NCBI GenBank assembly: GCA_943912265.1
Contig: CALTTS010000006.1
Span: 62,001 to 126,000 of the forward strand
Reading direction: 5' to 3'
Length of the DNA stretch: 64,000 bases
Source of the DNA: an uncultured Xanthomonas sp.
GTDB lineage: Bacteria > Pseudomonadota > Gammaproteobacteria > Xanthomonadales > Xanthomonadaceae
Below the pieces are notes generated by a model, which was not told the origin of the DNA, ran no database searches, and saw only the letters and a list, made by a program, of their open reading frames with translations. The position numbers and the translations under genes were made by a program. Below are positions 1 through 7,915 of the stretch, in pieces (position 1 is the first letter of the stretch; each line of letters begins with the position of its first letter).

Positions 1-1
1 A

Positions 2-382
2 CGTGAAGCCGGGGAGAAGATTCGCCGGCTGGGGATCGAGCGCGGATTCGAAGTGGTCGAGGAATATCCAGTCCGGATCAATGGAATAGGCCCTCTCTTG
101 AAGATCGATTGGGTATGGCTGAGTCATGGTAAGCCGGTTGCAGGCTTTGAAGTGGAGGGGGCGGATGTGCCTATCAAGGGCAGCATCATTCCGGATTGCG
201 CAAAATTGACGGAATTGGGTGTGAATTTTTGTTTCGTGGTTACGTATGCCGCTCGGTACAAGGTGGGCGGCTGGGTCGTTCTTGAGGAAAACAAGAAGCT
301 TGCTGAATTTTTCAGGGGGCGAAAGAACATTGTGAGAATTTCAATTGATTGTCTGGATGCGAATTTACCGGATTTTGGATAA
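2..382 (+). CDS. Hypothetical protein, 5' truncated by window edge
   Basis: The reading frame is open from the first bases of the window, so the N-terminus lies outside it; at least 126 residues are visible. Base composition is clearly lower in GC than priA next door, and codons are AT-rich, suggesting acquired DNA. I do not recognise the family. The visible part has a beta-rich pattern (KIDWVWL, then VAGFEVEG, then GSIIPDCAKL) with acidic residues that could suit a PD-(D/E)xK nuclease-like core, but this is only a guess. It ends 9 bases before the next small gene and is probably co-transcribed with it. Confidence 0.6.
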   Translation, partial: REAGEKIRRLGIERGFEVVEEYPVRINGIGPLLKIDWVWLSHGKPVAGFEVEGADVPIKGSIIPDCAKLTELGVNFCFVVTYAARYKVGGWVVLEENKKLAEFFRGRKNIVRISIDCLDANLPDFG

Positions 383-415
383 GCTAATTAAATGAACAAA
401 TGGGCGGAATTGGAC

Positions 416-778
416 ATGAGGAATATATGGTTATTGGTTATGGCGTTGGCTATGACCGGCTGCTTTCGAGAGGGGCGAGAATCTGATGTGGATCCAAAAA
501 AATCAGATGCGAAAGAGTATGAAGAGACTGAGGGGTATACATACATCCAGGCTGGAGCTTGGCTATGTGATTCACCTTTTGGTGTGATGCAGCAAGCCCT
601 CTATAACAAGGCTTCCGCGAACATCGGTGCTACCTATACATATCAAGGTTGTGAAATTATTGGTGCCGACACAGTTGTGAATGTGTTGAGAAAACAGAAC
701 ATGCCCGGTCCAGCCGTACTTGTCGGGAATACCGGAGGTACTGCATGGGTGGCGCCGGAGTATGTAAAAATGAAATAA
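416..778 (+). CDS. Putative small lipoprotein, unknown function
   Basis: 120 aa. The ATG at 416 starts a good lipoprotein signal: basic start (MRN), hydrophobic core (IWLLVMALAM) and lipobox A-M-T-G-C with Cys at residue 16. An in-frame ATG at 392 would put eight polar residues before it and has no convincing ribosome site. The mature part is acidic and then rich in G, A, Y and T, with two more Cys that could pair. Family not recognised. Low GC like the upstream gene, so the two probably form one accessory unit to the left of priA. Exported envelope location is inferred from the signal only. Confidence 0.6.
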   Translation: MRNIWLLVMALAMTGCFREGRESDVDPKKSDAKEYEETEGYTYIQAGAWLCDSPFGVMQQALYNKASANIGATYTYQGCEIIGADTVVNVLRKQNMPGPAVLVGNTGGTAWVAPEYVKMK

Positions 779-859
779 AAATTTACTCGGGATGTGTACA
801 CCGAAAATGCAGGGGGCTGTGAATCATTGTTCGCGGCTGGAAGTTGAAGGCCATGCAAT

Positions 860-3073
860 TCAGTAAAGATCCACCGGGTCCACGTCGAGCGACCAGCGCA
901 CCTTGCGTGCTTCGGGCAGGTCGTGCAGCAGCGGCACCGCCGTGTCGAGCATCGCGTGCAGCGGCCGGCGTTCGCGCGCGGACAGCAGCAGTTGCAGGCG
1001 CTGGTAGCCCGCTCGGCGCGGCATCGGTGCGGGCATGGGGCCGTGCAGTTCCGCCGCGTTGCCGTGACCGGCCGCTTCCAGGCAGGCACGCGCGGCCTGC
1101 AGGAAGGCCTGCGCATGTGCCACCTGCTGCGATTCGGCGCGCAGCAGCGCCAGGTGGGCGAACGGCGGGAAGCCGGCTTCCTCGCGCAGGCCCAGTTCCG
1201 AACGCGCGAAGGCCGGGTAGCCGCCGGAAATCAGCACGTGCAGCAGCGGATGCTCGGGCGCGTGCGTCTGCAGCCAGACCTCGCCGGGCTTGCGCGCGCG
1301 GCCGGCGCGCCCGGCCACCTGGATCAGCAACTGGGCCAGCTTCTCGCCGGCGCGGAAGTCCGACGAATACAGCCCCTCGTCCACGCCCACCACCACCACC
1401 CGGGTGAGGTTGGGCAGGTCGTGGCCCTTGGCCAGGATCTGGGTGCCGACGAGGATGCCGGGCGCGTCGCCGAGCCCGGCGAGCATGTGTTCGAGCGCGT
1501 CGCGGCGGGCGGTGGTGCCGCGGTCGATGCGCAGCACCGGCACCTCGGGGAAGCGTTCGGCCAGCAGCTCCTCCAGCCGTTCGGTGCCCACGCCCTGCGG
1601 CTGCAGGGCCAGCCCGCCGCAGTCCGGGCAGGCCGGCGGCGCGGGCTGGCGGGCACCGCAATGGTGGCACTGCAGGCGGCTGCCGGCGCCGTGCACGGTC
1701 ATCGGCGTATCGCAGCGCTGGCAGTGCGCGCTCCAGCCGCAGTCGTGGCACAGCAGCACCGGCGCGTAGCCGCGGCGGTTCTTGAACACCAGCACCTGGC
1801 CGCCGTCGCGCAGCGTGGCGCCGATCATGTCCAGCGTTTCCGGGGCGAGGCCGGCCTGCAGCGGGCGCTTGCGCACGTCGACGATGCGCACCGCCGGCGG
1901 CCTGGCTTCGCCGGCGCGCTGGCGCAGGCGCAGGTGGCGGTAGCGCTCGGCCTGGGCGTTGTTGAGCGATTCCAGCGACGGCGTGGCGCTGCCCAGCAGC
2001 ACCGGCACGTCCAGTGCCTTGGCCCGCACCAGGGCGAAATCGCGGGCGTGGTAGCGGATGCCGTCCTGTTGCTTGTAGCTGCCGTCGTGCTCCTCGTCGA
2101 CCACGATCAACCCGGCTTCCGGCAGCGGCACGAACACGGCCGAGCGGGTGCCGACCACGACCCGCGCCTGGCCGTCGGCGCAGGCCGCCCACACCCGCGC
2201 GCGGGCGCCGTCGGCCAGCCCGGAATGCAGGGCGTGCACCGGCACGCCGAGGCGCTCGCGGAAGCGCGCCAGGGTCTGCGGGGTCAGGCCGATTTCCGGC
2301 ACCAGCACCAGCGCCTGCCGGCCGCGCGCCAGGCAGGCGGCGATGGCGTGCAGGTAGACCTCGGTCTTGCCGCTGCCGGTGACGCCCTCGAGCAGGAACG
2401 GGGCGAAACCGTCGGCCGCGGCGATGGCCTCGATGGCGGCCTGCTGCTCCGGGTTCGGCACCGGGCCGGCGCAGGCGGGCGGCGCCGGCGCCGGCGGATG
2501 CGCGTCGTGGCGGCATTCGGCCAGTTCGCGCCCGGCCAGCGCGCGGGCGGCCTCGCGCCAGCCGTCGAGGCGGTCGCCGAGCGCGGTTTCGTCGAGCGGC
2601 GCGGCGGCCAGCAGTTCGGCCAGCCGGCGCGGGCGGCTGCCAGCGCGCAGGCGCGGCAGCGCGGTGCGGCCGGCTTCGGTCAGCTGCCAGAGTGCCACGC
2701 GGGTGTCCGGCAGCGGTTCGCCCTGGCGCAGCAGGGCCGGCAGGGCGGTGGCGACCGTCTCGCCAAGCGGGGCGTGCAGGTAGCGCGCCAGCCAGCGCAG
2801 CGAGTCGAGCAGTTCGCCCTGCAGCAGCGGCGCATCGTCGTCGAGCAGGGCCTCCGCCGCGCGCAGTTCGCGTTCCTGGCCGGTGCCGTCCTCGCCGGCG
2901 TCGCCGATGCCGGCGACCAGGCCGACCAGTTCGCGCCGTCCGAACGGCACCCGCACCCGCCGGCCGATGTCCGCGGGCGTGGCCGCGTGGCCGGGCGGCG
3001 GCAGGTAGTCGAACAGTCGCGGCAAGGGCAGCGGCAGGGCGACCTGCAGCAGGCGGCGGGCAATCTCGGGCAT
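860..3073 (-). CDS. priA: Primosomal protein N' (replication restart helicase PriA)
   Basis: 737 aa, normal for PriA. It is a 3'-5' superfamily 2 helicase that recognises stalled forks and reloads DnaB. Visible are the N-terminal DNA-binding region (LFDYLPP near residue 20), Walker A GVTGSGKT at about 230-237, a DEEH Walker B at 326-329, and the PriA zinc-binding insert with paired Cys at about 442/445, 451/454, 469/472 and 482/485. The ATG at 3073 gives the conserved N-terminus; an upstream extension in the same frame is low-complexity. It is convergent with the low-GC genes on its left, and the 435-base spacer upstream holds DnaA-box-like sites. Confidence 0.96.
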   Translation of the reverse strand: MPEIARRLLQVALPLPLPRLFDYLPPPGHAATPADIGRRVRVPFGRRELVGLVAGIGDAGEDGTGQERELRAAEALLDDDAPLLQGELLDSLRWLARYLHAPLGETVATALPALLRQGEPLPDTRVALWQLTEAGRTALPRLRAGSRPRRLAELLAAAPLDETALGDRLDGWREAARALAGRELAECRHDAHPPAPAPPACAGPVPNPEQQAAIEAIAAADGFAPFLLEGVTGSGKTEVYLHAIAACLARGRQALVLVPEIGLTPQTLARFRERLGVPVHALHSGLADGARARVWAACADGQARVVVGTRSAVFVPLPEAGLIVVDEEHDGSYKQQDGIRYHARDFALVRAKALDVPVLLGSATPSLESLNNAQAERYRHLRLRQRAGEARPPAVRIVDVRKRPLQAGLAPETLDMIGATLRDGGQVLVFKNRRGYAPVLLCHDCGWSAHCQRCDTPMTVHGAGSRLQCHHCGARQPAPPACPDCGGLALQPQGVGTERLEELLAERFPEVPVLRIDRGTTARRDALEHMLAGLGDAPGILVGTQILAKGHDLPNLTRVVVVGVDEGLYSSDFRAGEKLAQLLIQVAGRAGRARKPGEVWLQTHAPEHPLLHVLISGGYPAFARSELGLREEAGFPPFAHLALLRAESQQVAHAQAFLQAARACLEAAGHGNAAELHGPMPAPMPRRAGYQRLQLLLSARERRPLHAMLDTAVPLLHDLPEARKVRWSLDVDPVDLY

Positions 3074-3508
3074 CCCGGCCAGTCTAGCCGGAGCGCGGGA
3101 ACCGCTGGGGGCCACTTGTCGCGCAATCCTCACGTGACACGCGAACGATGCCGCTAACTGCCTGCCGGCACAGGGAAAGACCGCTTATCCACACAGGCTG
3201 TGGACAAGTCTGTGAATGATGCCCGGCAAAGTTGCCTAACCCCCGGTAAATGCGCGGCATTGGTCGGGTTGGTCAAAAAAACGCCATGAGAAAATATTCA
3301 ACAAAAACAATACGTTGAAGAAAATTCCCCGGCAAATCCGGCCATCGGCGGCGGCTGGGCACCGGCGGCGGCGCGGAATTCTGCCGCTGTGCACAACCGC
3401 AGCCCTTGGGGCGCTTGGGAGAGCAGGTTTTCCGCCCATGTCAAGCCATTTCGCGGGCAGGGCCGTGGCCTATCATTCGCGCATGATCCAGCCTGCGGAA
3501 CCACGGAC
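3074..3508. other. Intergenic region with DnaA-box-like sites and AT-rich segment
   Basis: A 435-base spacer between priA and the divergent sigma-like gene. It contains TTATCCACA (3185-3193, a perfect TTATNCACA match), TGTGGACAA in inverse orientation (3199-3207, one mismatch) and TGTGCACAA (3388-3396, one mismatch). Between them lies a strikingly AT-rich stretch (about 3275-3330) in otherwise GC-rich DNA. A nine-codon reading frame (ATG 3483) ends just where the downstream gene may start. No full-length gene is visible. Promoters for the flanking divergent genes must lie here. Confidence 0.5.
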
Positions 3509-4543
3509 TTGAGTGAGGCCAACCCGGCGCCGGCCGCGCTGGCGGCGTTTCTGCAGGGGATCGAGCGCCGCGCATGGCTGCTGGCATGGAGCCAGTGCGG
3601 CAGCGCCGCGGCGGCCGAGCGTGCGCTGGCCGGCGCCCTGCGCGCGTTCCGCCTCCAGGCCGCGGACTGGCCGATGGCCGAATGGCCGCGCCGCTTCTGG
3701 GCATTGCTGGCGGCCGCGCCGATGCTGCGCCAGCCCGCGCCGGACGCGCGCTGGAGCGGGCCGCTGCTGCACCTGGCCACGGTCCCGGCGGTGGCGCGGC
3801 TGGCCCTGCTGCTGCGGCTGGCGGCCGGTCTGGACGAGGCCGATGCGGCCGCGGTGCTGGCGGTCGGCGCGGGCGACTACCGCCGGCTGCTGGCCGAGGC
3901 CTGCCCGCGCGATGCCGGCGGACGGCCCGACGCCGCGGCCTGGCGGGCCCTGGCCGAAGCCGTGCAGTCGCGCCTGCGGACGTTGCCGCCGGACCGTCTG
4001 GCCGCGATCGCCGGCCTGCGCGTGGCGGCGTTGACCGGGGTACGCCCGGAGCCGGAGCTTCCTGCCGAACCCGCGCCTTCGCCGGCCCCGGCGACGACGC
4101 CTGCCAGCACCGGTGCAGGTGCCGCGGCGCGCCGGTCCGCGCGCGCGACCCGCCGCCGCTTGCCCGGGTGGCGAAGCGTGGCCGTGGCGGCGGGCGGTGT
4201 CGTCGTCGCGGTGCTGCTGACCGTGTTCTGGCCCTCGGCGCCGACGCCGGCTCGGGCCGAAACCGGCGCCGGCATCGGCGAGGACAACCCGGTGACGGTC
4301 GAGCCGCTGTCCGGCGGCGGGCTGCCGGACACGCTGCCGGCCGATCCGGCGCGTTCGCCGGATGCCGCGATGCTGGCCGATCCGCAGGGCATGGCGATGG
4401 CCCGCGAGGCCGATTTCGATGCCTGGTTCGCGGCCGGTGCCCCGGTGCCGCGCGCGGATACCGAGATGCCGCCGCCGCGTGCCGGCGGCACGGATGCGGT
4501 GCCGGAGACCGCGACCGGGGAGGACGACGATGCGGCGCTCTGA
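3509..4543 (+). CDS. Sigma-70-like protein with C-terminal membrane segment
   Basis: About 344 aa. The first 170 residues are helical and resemble, in my reading, the ECF-type sigma-factor-like proteins of xanthomonads found with DUF3106 genes: a region 2-like stretch (FLQGIERRAWLLAW) and a later region 4-like stretch (AAVLAVGAGDYRRLLAEA). A single membrane segment follows at about 221-241, then an acidic, Pro-rich tail. The start is uncertain: TTG 3509 fits the conserved part, and a GTG at 3389 would add 40 unconvincing residues. The last 14 bases overlap the DUF3106 gene, so the two are translationally coupled. Function in transcription is inferred, not shown. Confidence 0.55.
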   Translation: MSEANPAPAALAAFLQGIERRAWLLAWSQCGSAAAAERALAGALRAFRLQAADWPMAEWPRRFWALLAAAPMLRQPAPDARWSGPLLHLATVPAVARLALLLRLAAGLDEADAAAVLAVGAGDYRRLLAEACPRDAGGRPDAAAWRALAEAVQSRLRTLPPDRLAAIAGLRVAALTGVRPEPELPAEPAPSPAPATTPASTGAGAAARRSARATRRRLPGWRSVAVAAGGVVVAVLLTVFWPSAPTPARAETGAGIGEDNPVTVEPLSGGGLPDTLPADPARSPDAAMLADPQGMAMAREADFDAWFAAGAPVPRADTEMPPPRAGGTDAVPETATGEDDDAAL

Positions 4544-5156
4544 AGCGGCCACGCGCCGGCGCCGCTTGCGACTGCTCGCGTTCGCCGCGGGCACGGGCGC
4601 GGTCGTCCTGCTGGGCGTGCTGTATCGGATCGCCCATGCGCCGGCGCCGGTGGCCGCCACGCCGGCGGCCGTGACGGACGCCGCGTCCCTGCCGGTGCCG
4701 GCCGATCCCCGCGCCGGTGCCGACTGGGGCCGGCTGTCGCCGCTGCAGCGGCAGGCGCTGCGGGCGCGCTACGCCGCCTGGCAGGCCCTGCCCGCGGAGG
4801 AAAAGCAGCGCGTGCGGGCCGCCGCCGCCGAGTTCGCCGCGCTGCCGGCCGAACGCCGGGAGGCGCTGCGCGCGCAGTTCGCCGGGCTGGACCGGGTGTA
4901 TCGGGACGGCTGGCGCCTGGGGCCGTCGATCGGGGGCGACTACGTGGCCCTGCACCCGCTGGTCGGGTTCGTGCCCGGGCCGCAGCGCGACGCGCTGCTG
5001 GCGCTGCTGCGCAGCCTGGACGCCGAGCAGCGCGGGCTGCTGGCCCGGATCGCCCAGCGCACGCCGCCGCAGGAGCGCGACGCGCTGCGCGCCACCCTGC
5101 TGGCGCTGCCGCCGGACCAGCGCGAGGCGTGGCTGCGGCGCAACGCCGCGCGCTGA
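4530..5156 (+). CDS. DUF3106 domain protein, membrane-anchored
   Basis: 208 aa. One N-terminal membrane segment at about 13-33 is followed by repeats of the type LSPLQRQALRARY...LPAEEKQRVRAAAAEF...LPAERREALR and a later LPPDQREAW. This is the helical 'L-P-x-E-x-R' pattern of the DUF3106 family, which has no known biochemical function and is common in Xanthomonadaceae. Start ATG 4530 has a good GGGGAGGA ribosome site and lies inside the end of the sigma-like gene. The pairing suggests a regulatory or envelope-stress partner; that is inference. Convergent with the DUF3667 gene. Confidence 0.8.
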   Translation: MRRSEAATRRRRLRLLAFAAGTGAVVLLGVLYRIAHAPAPVAATPAAVTDAASLPVPADPRAGADWGRLSPLQRQALRARYAAWQALPAEEKQRVRAAAAEFAALPAERREALRAQFAGLDRVYRDGWRLGPSIGGDYVALHPLVGFVPGPQRDALLALLRSLDAEQRGLLARIAQRTPPQERDALRATLLALPPDQREAWLRRNAAR

Positions 5157-5162
5157 ACCGGC

Positions 5163-6344
5163 TCAGAGGTGGACGAGGCTGGCCAGCATCAGCCACAGCG
5201 CGGCCGCGCCGACCAGCCAGGCGTAGATCCAGCCGAGCACGAGGTACTTGAGCGTCGTCATCGCCCAGCCCTGGCCGTAGACGCGCTTCTGCATCAGCAG
5301 CAGGTACAGCGGCATCCAGGCCAGCAGCAGGCCCTCGGCCCAGCCCAGCACGGTGCCGGCGAAGCCCGCGTGCGGAGCCACCCAGCCCTTGAGCATGGAC
5401 AGCAGCAGCACCGCCAGCAGATCCAGGCACAGGAAGGCGTGGCTGTACAGCGCCACCACCAGATGCTCCAGGTAGACCCGGCCGCTGCCGAGGTAGGCCA
5501 CGCGCAGCAGCCCGGCGAACAGCGGCACCAGCACGAACAGCGCGGTCGGCACCGAGGCGAGGAACGTCTTGACGAGCAGGCCCGGATTGTCCTGCAGGCG
5601 CGGCAGGTTGGCCTTGGCATGGGTCGCCTGCGCGGACAGCCAGCGGTTGGCGAATCCGGGCAGCCCGTGGATGTCCACCTCGACCTGCCTGCCGTCGTCG
5701 TCGCTGTCCGCCAGCGCAGCATCGGCGGGCGGCGGCGACGCTGCTTCGGCCGCGGCCGTCGAGCCGGTGCCGGGTGCGGCACCGAGTTCCTTCAGGCGCC
5801 GCGCGGCCAGCTGGTCCACATGGGCCGCCGCCAGTTTCATCGAAGTCTTCCCGGCCGCCTTGCCCACGCCGTCGGGCACGGCATCCAGCGCATGCTCGAG
5901 CTCCGCCCGGGTGCGGTCGCGCAGCGCGTTCACCTGCTCGGCGGTGGCGGCCCGGGCAAACCGGTGCGCCAGTTCATCGTCGCTCTGCCGTGCGCTGCCT
6001 GCCTGCGGCACCGCGCCGGGGTCATCCGGGCCTGCGTGCACCGCCAGCCGGGCGACGAAGAAGGTCAGCACGCTGAGCACCACGAACAGGCGCAGCGGGG
6101 CGACGTAGCGGACGCGGTGGCCGGCGAGGTAATCCAGCGCCAGCCGGCCGGGCGCGAGCAGGGCGCGCAGGGTGCGGAAGATGCGGCCGTCCAGGTGCCA
6201 GAACGATTCGAACACCTCCTCCAGCGCATGGCCGAAGCTGCGCACCGGGTCGTGGGCGCTCTGCCCGCAGCGGTGGCAGAACTCGCCCTGCAGCGGTTCG
6301 CCGCAGTTGGCGCAGGAGGAGGCGTGGGCGTGCTCGGCGTGCAT
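5163..6344 (-). CDS. DUF3667 family membrane protein
   Basis: 393 aa from ATG 6344; a TTG six codons upstream is the alternative start. The N-terminus has the DUF3667 zinc-ribbon signature C-x2-C ... C-x2-C (CANCGEPLQGEFCHRCGQ), then FGHALEEVFESFWHLDGRIFRTLRAL, then a hydrophobic segment and a long polar periplasmic-looking loop, and four or five further membrane segments in the C-terminal 130 residues. Its function is unknown. It is divergent from the MATE gene with about 107 bases between the starts. Confidence 0.8.
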   Translation of the reverse strand: MHAEHAHASSCANCGEPLQGEFCHRCGQSAHDPVRSFGHALEEVFESFWHLDGRIFRTLRALLAPGRLALDYLAGHRVRYVAPLRLFVVLSVLTFFVARLAVHAGPDDPGAVPQAGSARQSDDELAHRFARAATAEQVNALRDRTRAELEHALDAVPDGVGKAAGKTSMKLAAAHVDQLAARRLKELGAAPGTGSTAAAEAASPPPADAALADSDDDGRQVEVDIHGLPGFANRWLSAQATHAKANLPRLQDNPGLLVKTFLASVPTALFVLVPLFAGLLRVAYLGSGRVYLEHLVVALYSHAFLCLDLLAVLLLSMLKGWVAPHAGFAGTVLGWAEGLLLAWMPLYLLLMQKRVYGQGWAMTTLKYLVLGWIYAWLVGAAALWLMLASLVHL

Positions 6345-6451
6345 CGCGTCATCCGCGGGCAAGGTGGGGGCCGTTAAGATACGCGGGCCATGCGACCCGG
6401 GACCAGCGCCCTTCCGGCAGCGGACCGCAGTCGCCCTTCGTGGTGTTTCCC

Positions 6452-7825
6452 ATGTCCGCCGTTTCCCCGACGCCGCGCTTCGGCCACGAAGTGCGCGCCA
6501 CCGTTCGTCTCGCCCTGCCGCTGGTGCTGGGCCATCTGTCCGCCGGCCTGATCGGTTTCGTCGACAACGTCATCGCCGGTCACCATTCGACCGACACGCT
6601 GGCCGCCGTCACCGTGGGCACCGCGCTGCTGTGGCTGCCGATGCTGATCCCGATCGGCACCCTGATCTCGCTGACCGCCTCGGTGTCGCACCTGCACGGT
6701 GCCGGCCGCGAGGACGAGATCGGGCCGCTGTTCCGGCAGGCGCTGTGGCTGGCGCTGGCGCTGGGCGCGGTGATGTTCGCCTTCTTGAGCCTCGTGCCGC
6801 CACTGCTGCCGGCGTTCGGCATCGCGCCGGACATCGTGCCCGGGGCGACCGCCTTCCTGCACGCGGTGCGCTGGGGCGGGCCGGCGCTGACGCTGTATTT
6901 CTGCCTGCGCTACCTCAGCGAAGGCATGCACTGGACCTTGCCGACGATGCTGATCGGCTTCGGCGGCCTGCTGGTGCTGGCACCGCTGGGCTACGTGCTG
7001 ACCTACGGCAAGCTTGGCTTGCCGGAGCTGGGCGCGCAGGGGCTGGGCATCGCCTCGGCGGTGACGATGTGGCTGCAGGCCGGCACGTTCACGCTCTATC
7101 TGTGGCGCACGCGCCGCTTTGCGCACCTGCGGCTGTTTGCACGTTTCGAGCCGCCGCGGCGGGCACCGATCGCCGAGCTGCTGCGCACCGGCCTGCCGAT
7201 CGGCATCACGGTGCTGATGGAAGGCGGCCTGTTCATCGTCACCGCGCTGCTGATCGGGCGGCTCGGCGCCACCTCGGCGGCGGCGCATCAGATCGCCATC
7301 AACATCTCCCAGATCTGCTTCATGATCCCGATGGGCGTGGCCGAGGCGACCACGGTGCGCGTCGGCCACGCCCGCGGCGCCGACGACGTGCATGGCGTGC
7401 GCCGCGCCGCGCGTGCCGGCTACGCCATCGTGCTGGGCACGCAGCTGCTGTCCGCGCTGGCGCTGCTGTTCGGCCACGACGCCATCGTGGCGCTGTACAC
7501 CGACGATGTGGCCGTGGCGGCGTTGGCGTCCACGCTGTTGCTGTTCGCGGCCGCGTTCCAGTTTCCCGACGGCATCCAGGTGATGTCCGCCGGCGCGCTG
7601 CGCGGGCTCAAGGACACGCGCGTGCCGATGTTCATCGCGATGGCCGCGTACTGGGGGCTGGGCATGCCGCTGGGGGCCGGGTTCGGGCTGGGGCTGGGCT
7701 GGGGCGCGCCGGGCATGTGGGCCGGGCTGATCCTCGGCCTGAGCGCCGCCGCGGTGGGCCTGGCCTGGCGTTTCGCGCGCAGCAGCCGGCGCCTGGCCGC
7801 CTACGCGCCGCCGGCCGGGCCATGA
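6452..7825 (+). CDS. MATE family efflux transporter (NorM-like)
   Basis: 457 aa with about 12 hydrophobic segments in two homologous halves. N-terminal LALPLVLGHLSAGLIGFVDNVIAG and the central RTGLPIGITVLMEGG...AAAHQIAINISQICFMIPMGVAEATTVRVG are typical of NorM-type MATE antiporters, which export cationic drugs or metabolites using Na+ or H+ gradients at the inner membrane. ATG 6452 was preferred to a GTG four codons upstream because it gives the usual short cytoplasmic tail. Substrate cannot be deduced. Confidence 0.9.
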   Translation: MSAVSPTPRFGHEVRATVRLALPLVLGHLSAGLIGFVDNVIAGHHSTDTLAAVTVGTALLWLPMLIPIGTLISLTASVSHLHGAGREDEIGPLFRQALWLALALGAVMFAFLSLVPPLLPAFGIAPDIVPGATAFLHAVRWGGPALTLYFCLRYLSEGMHWTLPTMLIGFGGLLVLAPLGYVLTYGKLGLPELGAQGLGIASAVTMWLQAGTFTLYLWRTRRFAHLRLFARFEPPRRAPIAELLRTGLPIGITVLMEGGLFIVTALLIGRLGATSAAAHQIAINISQICFMIPMGVAEATTVRVGHARGADDVHGVRRAARAGYAIVLGTQLLSALALLFGHDAIVALYTDDVAVAALASTLLLFAAAFQFPDGIQVMSAGALRGLKDTRVPMFIAMAAYWGLGMPLGAGFGLGLGWGAPGMWAGLILGLSAAAVGLAWRFARSSRRLAAYAPPAGP

Positions 7826-7915
7826 CTTTGGCGCCATGAAAGCCTGCGGGGCAGCGGCTATGCTGTCCCGGCATCCGCGGGTTCCGCCGCACTTCCTTCC
7901 GTTTCGGAGCGTTCC

